Of a DNA stretch of 64,000 nt, positions 1-14,375 are shown in pieces (within the stretch, counting starts at the first letter, position 1; every line of letters starts with the position of its first letter). The position numbers were made by a program, and so were the translations under genes. Location: the NCBI RefSeq assembly GCF_013410035.1, contig NZ_JACCBW010000004.1, positions 1 to 64,000 of the forward strand. Direction: 5' to 3'. The notes under the pieces are model-generated. The model ran no database searches, had not been told where the DNA came from, and worked only from the letters and a program-made list of their open reading frames with translations. The DNA is from Nocardioides cavernae (GTDB taxonomy: Bacteria > Actinomycetota > Actinomycetes > Propionibacteriales > Nocardioidaceae).

Positions 1-90
1 AAGGCCAGCAGAACAACCGATGTCAACGGGGCATAACAAACTAATTCGTCGACTAATCAAACACACTGTTGAGTTCTCAAGAATCAGACG
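1..90 (-). other. pre-16S rRNA leader (rRNA operon continues beyond left edge)
   Basis: Read on the minus strand, positions 85-60 contain CTTGAGAACTCAACAGTGTG followed by an AT-richer stretch. This matches my memory of the conserved actinobacterial leader just 5' of 16S rRNA, where a TTGAGAACTCAA-type element serves as a boxA-like antitermination or processing signal. The core at 69-80 has TTGAG/CTCAA arms. Two good promoters lie upstream on the same strand at 264-292 and 141-169. I infer that a 16S gene starts just left of position 1 and is transcribed leftwards; the gene itself is not visible. No protein gene is supported in 1-324. Confidence 0.7.
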
Positions 91-140
91 CACCCGATCC
101 TCGCCAGCTGTGCTGGTCTGGTCGCGGGGCAACCTGCAGA

Positions 141-169
141 AACTTACCGGGCGTGAGGCTCACCGTCAA
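141..169 (-). promoter_or_regulatory. rRNA operon downstream promoter
   Basis: Minus-strand TTGACG (169-164), a 17-nt spacer and TAAGTT (146-141) form a near-consensus promoter. It lies about 60 nt upstream of the conserved leader motif at 60-85, as expected for a second tandem rRNA promoter. Confidence 0.65.
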
Positions 170-263
170 ACTGTGGGTCTGACGCTCGGTGGTGGTCGCA
201 ACTGGTCTCCGTTCCATCCAGCCTTCTGGCCGGGGAGCGGCGCCGCTTGCGGCGACAGGAAGA

Positions 264-292
264 ACATTAGACGACGTCTCGGGGTCATGCAA
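264..292 (-). promoter_or_regulatory. rRNA operon upstream promoter
   Basis: On the minus strand TTGCAT (292-287) is followed after exactly 17 nt by TAATGT (269-264), a good vegetative promoter pair. It points towards the rRNA leader. The -35 box lies only about 30 bases beyond the stop codon of the glycosylase gene on the same strand. Between this promoter and the next one there is a short GC hairpin (CGCCGC-TT-GCGGCG, around 241-254). Confidence 0.55.
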
Positions 293-324
293 AACCGGGG
301 GTGCCCTTCACGCAAAATCGCAGG

Positions 325-4324
<4,000 letters not shown>

Positions 4325-4328
<4 letters not shown>

Positions 4329-5251
4329 GACGACCGCTCCAGCAGCCAGGTGAGGACCGCCTTCTGCGCGTGGCGGCGGTTCTCCGCCTCGTCCCACACG
4401 ACGGACTGCGGGCCCTCGATGACCTCCTCGGCGATCTCCTTGCCGCGGTAGGCCGGCAGGCAGTGCATGACGATGGCGTCGGCCGCGGCGTGGGCGAGGA
4501 GCTCGTCGGTGACGCCGTAGGGCGGGAAGATGCGCAGCCGCTCCTGCGACTCCTCCTCGCGGCCCATGCTGACCCACGAGTCGGTGACGACGACGTCGGC
4601 GGACCGCACGGCCTCGACGGGGTCGACGGTGAGCTCCACCGAGCCGCCGGTGTCCTGGGCGATCTCGCGGGCCTTGGCGACGACGTGCGCGTCGGGGGTG
4701 AACCCGTCGGGCGCCCCGACGACGACGTGCATGCCGGCGGAGGCTCCGGCAAGGACCCAGGAGTTGCCCATGTTGCAGGCGCCGTCGCCGACGAACGCCG
4801 CACGGACGCCGGCGAGGCGGCCCTTGTGCTCGCGGACCGTCTGGAGGTCGGCGAGCAGCTGGCACGGGTGGAACTCGTCGGTGAGCGCGTTGAGGACGGG
4901 GACGCCGGCGTACGCCGCCATCGTGACGACGTCGGCCTGGTGGGCGGTGCGCCAGACGACGGCGGCCGCCTGCCGCCCGAGGATCCGAGCGACGTCCTCG
5001 ACGCCCTCGCGGGAGCCCATGGCGGCCAGGCCCCCGTCGACGGTCATCGGGTTGCCGCCGAGCTCGGCGATGCCGGCCGCGAACGACACCTGCGTGCGCA
5101 GGGTCGGGCGGTCGAAGACGAGCGCCACGGTGCGCGGCCCGGCGAGCGGCTGGTGGTCGAAGGGCTCGGCCTTCATCCGGTCGGCGAGGTCGAGGACCTC
5201 GAGGAGCTCGGCCGGCGAGAGGTCGTCGTCGCGGAGGAAGTGGCGGGTCAT
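4325..5251 (-). CDS. argF: ornithine carbamoyltransferase
   Basis: Transfers carbamoyl from carbamoyl phosphate to ornithine, giving citrulline. At 308 residues it is standard length. Clear landmarks are [13 protein letters not shown] (128-131 = HPCQ), the [11 protein letters not shown] nucleotide-fold segment, TDSWVSMG (ornithine-loop SMG at 228-230) and HCLPAYRG at 263-270. The carbamoyl-phosphate loop, usually STRTR, reads TLRTQ here (50-54), and the C-terminal motif has Tyr where HCLPAHRG is usual. Operon position between argD and argR, with ATGA and GTGA overlaps, supports ArgF rather than another transcarbamylase. Confidence 0.93.
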
Positions 5252-6444
5252 GAGGAGGCCTCCTGGGCTGCGGCGCGGGCGGTGTCGAGGATCGCGGGAA
5301 GGGCCGCGTCGAGGGCGTCGAGGTCGTCGGACGTGACGACCAGCGGCGGGACGAACCGCAGGCGGCTGGGTCCGGTGGCGTTGAGGATGAACCCGGCCGC
5401 GCGTCCTGCCGCGACGGCGTGGGGGGCGTACGGCCCGTCGAGCTCGGCACCGCGCATCAGGCCGGCACCGGTCACCTCGACGACGCCCGGCTGCGTGCGG
5501 AGGATCGACTCGAGCTGGGTGCCGCGGGCGAGGGTGGCCTCGAGCAGGCCCTCGGCGACGATCGTGTCGAGGACGGCGAGCGCCGCGGCGGCAGCGACGG
5601 GGTTGCCGCCGAAGGTGGTGCCGTGGTTGCCGGGCTGCAGCAGGGTCGCGGCGTCGCCGCGCGCCACCGTGGCGCCGATCGGGATGCCACCGCCGAGTCC
5701 CTTGGCCAGGGTGACGACGTCGGGCGTGACGCCCTCGAGGAGCTGGTGGGCGAACCACGCGCCGGTGCGGCCGATGCCGGTCTGGACCTCGTCGAGCCAC
5801 AGCAGCGCACCGTGGTCGTGGGCGATCCGCTGGGCGGCGGCGAGGTAGTCGGGCGACGGCACGACGACGCCGGCCTCGCCCTGCACGGGCTCGAGCACGA
5901 CGGCGGCGACGGTGTCGTCGACCGCGGCCTCCAGCGCGGCCACGTCGTCGTACGCCACGAAGGTGACCTCGCCCGGCAACGGCGCGAAGGGCTCGCGGTA
6001 GGCGGCCTTGGAGGTGAGCGACAGCGCCCCCATGGTCCGGCCGTGGAAGGACCCCTGGGCCGCGACCACACGGGTGCGCCCGGTGCGCCGGGTCAGCTTG
6101 AGGGCCGCCTCGTTGGCCTCGGCTCCGGAGTTGCTGAGGAACACCCGGGCGGAGTCGTCCCAGCCGAGGAGCCCGACGAGGCGCTCGGCCAGGGCCACCT
6201 GCGGCTCGGTCGCGAAGAAGTTGCTGACGTGCCCCAGCGTCGCGAGCTGCGTCGTCACGGCCTCGACGAGCGCGGGGTGTGCGTGCCCGAGGGCGTTCAC
6301 CGCGATGCCGCCGAGCAGGTCGACGTACTCCTTGCCGTCGACGTCCCACACGTGGGCGCCGCGGCCGCGGACGAGGGCCAGCGCGGGCGGGCCGAAGGTG
6401 TTCATCACGGCGCCGGCGTAGCGGTCCTGGACCGAGGTGCTCAT
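5248..6444 (-). CDS. argD: acetylornithine aminotransferase
   Basis: PLP-dependent class III aminotransferase making N2-acetylornithine from N-acetylglutamate semialdehyde. The 398-residue protein shows [17 protein letters not shown] (cofactor phosphate site), [29 protein letters not shown] with the Asp contacting the pyridine nitrogen, and [14 protein letters not shown] with the Schiff-base Lys. The ATG at 6444 overlaps the argB stop by four bases, and its own stop overlaps argF by four, so it is tightly coupled within the operon. Confidence 0.96.
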   Translation of the reverse strand: MSTSVQDRYAGAVMNTFGPPALALVRGRGAHVWDVDGKEYVDLLGGIAVNALGHAHPALVEAVTTQLATLGHVSNFFATEPQVALAERLVGLLGWDDSARVFLSNSGAEANEAALKLTRRTGRTRVVAAQGSFHGRTMGALSLTSKAAYREPFAPLPGEVTFVAYDDVAALEAAVDDTVAAVVLEPVQGEAGVVVPSPDYLAAAQRIAHDHGALLWLDEVQTGIGRTGAWFAHQLLEGVTPDVVTLAKGLGGGIPIGATVARGDAATLLQPGNHGTTFGGNPVAAAAALAVLDTIVAEGLLEATLARGTQLESILRTQPGVVEVTGAGLMRGAELDGPYAPHAVAAGRAAGFILNATGPSRLRFVPPLVVTSDDLDALDAALPAILDTARAAAQEASS

Positions 6445-7393
6445 GCCTGCTCCTCCGCCCCGTAGGGCTTGCGCATCTTGGTGGCGGCACCGGGCAGCAC
6501 CTGCGTGCCGACGCCCTCGTCGGTGAAGATCTCGAGCAGCACGGCGTGCGGCTCGCGGCCGTCGACGACGGTCGCCCGCGGGACTCCCCCGGTGACGGCC
6601 TCGTAGCAGGCGCGCATCTTGGGCACCATGCCCGCGTCGAGCGTCGGGAGCAGCTCACCGAGGGCCTCGGGGCTGATCTCCTGGATGAGGTCGTCGGAGT
6701 TGCCGTAGTCGCGGTACAGGCCCTCGACGTCGGTGAGGACGAGCAGCTTCTCGGCACCGAGGGCGACGGCCAGAGCTGCGGCGGCCGTGTCGGCGTTGAC
6801 GTTGTGCACCCGCCCGTGGACGTCGGGCGCGACGGAGCTGACGACGGGGACGCGGCCGGCCTCGATGAGGTCGAGCACCGCCTCGGGACGCACGTGCGCG
6901 ACCTCGCCGACGAGGCCGAGGTCGACCTCCTCGCCGTCGACGACGGTGTTGGCGGGCTCGGCGGTGAACAGGCCGGCGTCCTCGCCGGACAGCCCGACCG
7001 CGAGCGCGCCGTGCTGGTTGACGAGGCCGACGAGCTCGCGCTGCACCTGGCCGACGAGCACCATCCGGACGACGTCCATCGCCTCGGGCGTCGTGACCCG
7101 CAGGCCGCCGCGGAACTCCGACTGGATCCCGAGCCGGTCGAGCATCCGGGAGATCTGCGGACCGCCGCCGTGGACCACGACGGGCTTGAAGCCGGCGAAG
7201 CGCAGGAAGGCGATGTCCTCGGCGAACGCGACCTTGAGGGAGTCGTCGGTCATCGCGTTGCCGCCGTACTTCACCACGATCGTCTGCCCGTGGTAGCGCT
7301 TGAGCCACGGCAGGGCCGCGGCGAGCGTGCGGGCCTTGACCGGGTCGGGGCGGCGCGGGTTCTGGCTGGTCTCGGTGGTGCTCGCGGTGTCGG

Positions 7394-7397
<4 letters not shown>
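6441..7397 (-). CDS. argB: acetylglutamate kinase
   Basis: Phosphorylates N-acetylglutamate; usually the arginine feedback-inhibited step. The 318-residue protein has the amino-acid-kinase landmarks [10 protein letters not shown] (phosphate loop), [10 protein letters not shown] (acetylglutamate loop), [17 protein letters not shown] and [11 protein letters not shown]. The ~25 residues before the kinase fold, ending [15 protein letters not shown], correspond to the N-terminal helix found in arginine-sensitive hexameric enzymes, so feedback inhibition is likely. It overlaps argJ and argD by four bases each. Confidence 0.96.
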
Positions 7398-10497
<3,100 letters not shown>

Positions 10498-10524
10498 GGC
10501 CCGGCCGCAGTCCCGCTCGACGGC

Positions 10525-10563
10525 CACGGGCCCTCGAGTCTCCGGGAGACTCGAGGGCCCGTG
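10525..10563. terminator. bidirectional terminator hairpin
   Basis: Perfect 19-nt inverted repeat, arms 10525-10543 and 10545-10563, giving an 18-bp stem with a minimal loop. It sits between the stops of two converging genes (mycothiol-dependent enzyme and pheT) and can serve both. There is no long T tract, as is common in GC-rich actinobacteria. Confidence 0.85.
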
Positions 10564-10581
10564 CGGCTCCGGCGTGGTGGA

Positions 10582-13068
10582 TCAGGCGCGCTGGACGGCG
10601 CCCGTCCGCTCGGCGGCCAGCGCCACCGCGGCGTCGCGGGCGGCGGCGGCCTCGCCCTCCTTGAGCGTGCGGTCGAAGGCGCGGAGGCGCAGGGCGTAGG
10701 CCAGCGACTTCCTCCCCTCGCCGACCTGGTCGCCGGTGTAGACGTCGAAGAGGCGGATCGACTCGAGCAGCTCGCCCGCGCCCTCGCGGAGCGCGGCCTC
10801 GACGTCGGCGGCCGGGACGGAGGCGTCCACGACGAGGGCGACGTCCTCCTTGGCGACCGGGTAGGTCGAGAAGGTCGGCGCCGCGCGCAGGTGGACCGCC
10901 CTGCCGATCAGGACGTCGAGGTCGACCTCGGCCGCGACGGAGCGCTTCGGCAACCCGAAGGCCTGGCACACCGTGGGGTGCAGCTCGCCGGCGTGGCCGA
11001 CGACCTCGCCGTCGACCGTGAGCTCCGCGCAGCGGCCGGGGTGCCACGGCGCGAGCTCGGCCGCCGACGCAGCCACCTCCAGACCCAGCGCCGCCGCCAC
11101 CGAGCGGACCGCCTCGACGGCGTCGGCCCACGAGACGGGACGCGCGTCGCCCCACCAGCCGCCGGAGACCGCGTCACCCGCGGCGACGAGGCCCAGGTGG
11201 AGCGGCTGCGCGGGAAGAGCGGCGTCGAGGGCCGCGAACTCGTCGTCGGTCGGGCGCCGGTCCACCGGCAGGATGGCGGCCGGCCCCGCGTGCCGCGGCA
11301 GCGTGACGGTGCCCGTCTCGAAGATCGCGACGTCGGCGTTCCCGTGGCCGATGTTCCGGCCCGCGGCGCGCAGGAGCCCCGGCAGGAGGGTCGACGTCAT
11401 GAAGCCGGCCTCGTTGCTGAGCGGGTTGGACAGCTGCAGCAGGTCGCGACGCGGGTCGTCGTCGGCCAGGCCGAGGGCGTCGAGGTCGGAGATTCCGACG
11501 AACGGGAAGCTCACGACCTCCACGAAGCCCTCGCCGGCGAGGGTCCGCCCGATGCGGCGCCGCAGCTGCTGCGCGCGGGTGAGGCCGCGACCCGACGGCG
11601 GGGTGGGCAGGACCGACGGGACGCGGTCGTAGCCGACGAGCCGGACCACCTCCTCGGAGAAGTCCTGCGCGTCCGTCAGGTCGGGACGCCACGGCGGCGG
11701 CGTCACGGACAGGGTGCCGGACCCCGACACCTCGCACCCGACGGCCCGCAGGCAGGCGACGGCCTGCTCCTCGGTGATCGGCATGCCGGACACGCGGGCG
11801 GCGAGGTCCCCGGGCACCTCGACCACCGGCGCCGTCGGCGGCGTGCCGACGACGGTCACCCCGGGCTCGGCCCGGCCACCGCCGTGCTCCACGAGCAGCT
11901 CGACGACGCGGTCCGCCGCGGCCTCGCAGATCGTCGGGTCCACGCCGCGCTCGTTGCGCTTGCCGGCCTCGGAGGTGATCTTGTGGCGTCGCCCGGTGCG
12001 GTACATCGACGCGGCGTCCCAGTGGGCGGCCTCGACGAGGATCGACGTCGTCGTCGCGGACATCTCCGTGGTCTCACCGCCCATGACGCCACCGAGGCCG
12101 ATGATCCCGGAGTCGTCGGTGACGACCAGGTCGGCCGGGTCGAGCTCGCGCGTGGTGCCGTCGAGCGTGGTGAGGGTCTCGCCGTCGCGTGCGCGGCGCA
12201 CCACGATCGGGCCGCTGACCGTGTCGGCGTCGTAGCCGTGGATCGGCCGCCCGGTCTCGAGCATCACGTAGTTGGTGATGTCGACGGCCAGCGAGATCGG
12301 CCGCATCCCGGCGGCCGTGATCCGCTGGACGACGTGGTCTGGGGTCTTCGCCGTCGGATCGAAGCCCGTGACCGTCCGCGCGACGAAGACCGGGCAGCCC
12401 TCGGGGTCCTCCACGGTGACGGGGTGGCCGTCGGCGTTGGCCGCCGGGGTGTCGCGCACCGCCGGGTCGCGGAAGCCGCTCGCGCCCTCGACCGAGACCA
12501 GCACCTCGCGCGCGATGCCCCGGATCGAGAGGGCGTACGCGCGGTCGGGGTTGATCTCGAGCTCGATCGTCTCCTCGTCGAGCCCCAGCACGGGACGTAC
12601 GTCCTGGCCGGGCTCGCCCGCGTCCGCGGGCAGCACGATGATGCCGTCGTGGTCGTCGCCGAGGCCCAGCTCGCGGGCCGAGCAGATCATGCCGGCGGAC
12701 ATGTGGCCGTAGGTCTTGCGGGCGCCGATCTCGAAGCCCCCGGGCAGGACGCCACCGGGCAGCACCGTGACGACGAGGTCGCCGGGTGCGAAGTTGTGGG
12801 CTCCGCAGACGATGCCCTGCGGCTCGCCGGTGCCGTTGGCGTCGCCGACGTCGACGGTGCACCAGTTGATGGTCTTGCCGTTCTTCTGCGGCTCGGGCTC
12901 CATCGTCAGCACGCGGCCGATGACCAGCGGGCCGGTGATCTCGCGGCCGGGGCTCTCGACGGCCTCGAGCTTGAGGCCGGTGAGGGTGAGCCGGTCGGTG
13001 AGGTGCTCGGTCGTCGTGCCCGCGGGGACGTCGACGTGCTCGAGGATCCAGGACAGGGGTGCCTTCAT
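10582..13068 (-). CDS. pheT: phenylalanine--tRNA ligase beta subunit
   Basis: Structural and editing subunit of the alpha2beta2 enzyme. 828 residues, a normal size. Domain order: EMAP/OB tRNA-binding domain at ~40-155 (GPLVIGRVLTMEPEP, KNGKTINWCTVDVG), B3/4 editing domain at ~210-400 (TNYVMLETGRPIHGYDAD, ITSEAGKRNERGVDP), B5, the catalytic-like core (FPFVGISDLDALG), and the C-terminal ferredoxin-fold anticodon-binding domain (PTFSTYPVAKEDVALVVDA). ATG 13068 follows a purine-rich Shine-Dalgarno and lies 14 nt after the pheS stop. Confidence 0.97.
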   Translation of the reverse strand: MKAPLSWILEHVDVPAGTTTEHLTDRLTLTGLKLEAVESPGREITGPLVIGRVLTMEPEPQKNGKTINWCTVDVGDANGTGEPQGIVCGAHNFAPGDLVVTVLPGGVLPGGFEIGARKTYGHMSAGMICSARELGLGDDHDGIIVLPADAGEPGQDVRPVLGLDEETIELEINPDRAYALSIRGIAREVLVSVEGASGFRDPAVRDTPAANADGHPVTVEDPEGCPVFVARTVTGFDPTAKTPDHVVQRITAAGMRPISLAVDITNYVMLETGRPIHGYDADTVSGPIVVRRARDGETLTTLDGTTRELDPADLVVTDDSGIIGLGGVMGGETTEMSATTTSILVEAAHWDAASMYRTGRRHKITSEAGKRNERGVDPTICEAAADRVVELLVEHGGGRAEPGVTVVGTPPTAPVVEVPGDLAARVSGMPITEEQAVACLRAVGCEVSGSGTLSVTPPPWRPDLTDAQDFSEEVVRLVGYDRVPSVLPTPPSGRGLTRAQQLRRRIGRTLAGEGFVEVVSFPFVGISDLDALGLADDDPRRDLLQLSNPLSNEAGFMTSTLLPGLLRAAGRNIGHGNADVAIFETGTVTLPRHAGPAAILPVDRRPTDDEFAALDAALPAQPLHLGLVAAGDAVSGGWWGDARPVSWADAVEAVRSVAAALGLEVAASAAELAPWHPGRCAELTVDGEVVGHAGELHPTVCQAFGLPKRSVAAEVDLDVLIGRAVHLRAAPTFSTYPVAKEDVALVVDASVPAADVEAALREGAGELLESIRLFDVYTGDQVGEGRKSLAYALRLRAFDRTLKEGEAAAARDAAVALAAERTGAVQRA

Positions 13069-13082
13069 CTCAGTTCTCTCCC

Positions 13083-14180
13083 TCAGATCTCGCTGCCGAA
13101 GGCAGAGGAGAAGCGGACGTCGCCCTCGAAGAGGGGGCGCAGGTCCTCGAGGTCGTGTCGGAACATGAACGACCGGTCGATGCCCATGCCGAACGCGAAG
13201 CCGCTGTAGACCTCGGGGTCGACGCCGCAGGCGACCAGGACGCGGGGGTTGACCACGCCGCAGCCGCCCCACTCGATCCAGCCCTCGCCACGACAGGTGC
13301 GGCACGTGGACGGGTCGACGTTGCGGCACACGAAGCACAGCACGTCGACCTCGGCGGACGGCTCGGTGAACGGGAAGTACGACGGCCGGAAGCGCGTCGT
13401 GATGCCGTCGCCGAACAGCTGCGAGGCGAAGTGGTCGAGCGTGCCCTTGAGGTGGGCCATCGTGATGCCCTCGTCGACGACGAGGCCCTCGACCTGGTGG
13501 AACATCGGCGAGTGGGTCGCGTCGTACTCGTCGGTGCGGAAGACCCGGCCCGGGCACACGACGTAGATCGGCGGCTTCCGGGTGAGCATCGTGCGGGCCT
13601 GCACCGGCGACGTCTGCGTGCGGAGCACGACGTGGTCCTCGGCCGGCTCGGTCCAGAAGGTGTCCTGCATGGTGCGCGCCGGGTGGTCGGGACCGAGGTT
13701 GAGGGCGTCGAAGTTGAGCCACTCGGCCTCGACGACCGGACCCTCGGAGACCTCGTAGCCCATCGCGACGAAGAGGTCGGCGATCAGCTCGGACTGCAGG
13801 GTGATCGGGTGCCGGCTGCCGCGGCGGCGGCGCGTGGTCGGCAGGGAGACGTCGACGGTCTCCTCGACCAGCATCCGCTCCTCGTGCTCGGCCTCGAGCA
13901 CGGTCTGGCGCGCGGCGAGGGCCTGGTTGACGGCCCCGCGGGCCTGGCCGACGCGCTGGCCGGCCTCCTTGCGCGCCTGCGGCGGCAGGGCGCCGATCTC
14001 CCGGTTGGCGAGGGCCAGCGGGGAGCGGTCGCCCGTGTGGTCGAGCCGGACCTGCTTGAGGGCGTCGAGGTCGGGGGCGGCGGCGATCGCGGCGAGGGCC
14101 GCCTCGCGCATCGCCTCGACCTGGTCGGCCTTGAGGGGGGTCACTTCGACGGGGTCGTAGTCGGTGTTGGGGCCGGACAT
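13083..14180 (-). CDS. pheS: phenylalanine--tRNA ligase alpha subunit
   Basis: Catalytic subunit. The N-terminal coiled-coil region covers ~1-100, followed by class II motif 2 (VCPGRVFRTDEYDATHSPMF), the phenylalanine-pocket segment (RFRPSYFPFTEPSAEVDV) and motif 3 (GFAFGMGIDRSFMFRHDL). A Cys-rich insert, CFVCRNVDPSTCRTCRGEGW, sits between motifs 2 and 3; four Cys could hold a zinc ion. Purine-rich Shine-Dalgarno AAAGAGAG precedes ATG 14180. A 195-bp structured leader lies upstream. Confidence 0.97.
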   Translation of the reverse strand: MSGPNTDYDPVEVTPLKADQVEAMREAALAAIAAAPDLDALKQVRLDHTGDRSPLALANREIGALPPQARKEAGQRVGQARGAVNQALAARQTVLEAEHEERMLVEETVDVSLPTTRRRRGSRHPITLQSELIADLFVAMGYEVSEGPVVEAEWLNFDALNLGPDHPARTMQDTFWTEPAEDHVVLRTQTSPVQARTMLTRKPPIYVVCPGRVFRTDEYDATHSPMFHQVEGLVVDEGITMAHLKGTLDHFASQLFGDGITTRFRPSYFPFTEPSAEVDVLCFVCRNVDPSTCRTCRGEGWIEWGGCGVVNPRVLVACGVDPEVYSGFAFGMGIDRSFMFRHDLEDLRPLFEGDVRFSSAFGSEI

Positions 14181-14375
14181 GGCTCTCTTTCGCGCAGCGC
14201 TACCGGTGTCACCGCAGGAGGCGATGGCCTCCCGGCGGTGTCAGACGTCGCCGCAGAGTCTAGGAGTGGAGGAGCGTCGGGTCGGACGGGGACTCCCCGG
14301 ACCCGGTGGCGTCAGCTGCCCGACCGACCAGGTCCGGGGCGCAGAAATCGCAGGCTCGTGTCCACGTGCGTGACT
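14181..14375 (-). promoter_or_regulatory. pheST leader region, possible attenuator
   Basis: This 195-bp stretch has no family-level protein gene. It holds a possible 17-codon leader ORF (GTG 14365 to stop 14312, product VDTSLRFLRPGPGRSGS, one Phe codon). A 9-bp perfect stem pairing CCCCGGACC with GGTCCGGGG encloses the end of that ORF, and a short GGGGA/TCCCC stem follows. A TAGACT box at 14262-14257 could be a -10 closer to pheS. I found no T-box consensus. Attenuation is a guess from layout. Confidence 0.3.

Noticed and set aside
10561..13209. 882-codon plus-strand open frame opposite pheT
   Set aside because: Shadow of pheT, with a perfect terminator at its start and no recognisable domain.
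14181..14375. T-box riboswitch before pheS
   Set aside because: No GGTGG-ACCGCG-type T-box core or recognisable specifier loop was found.
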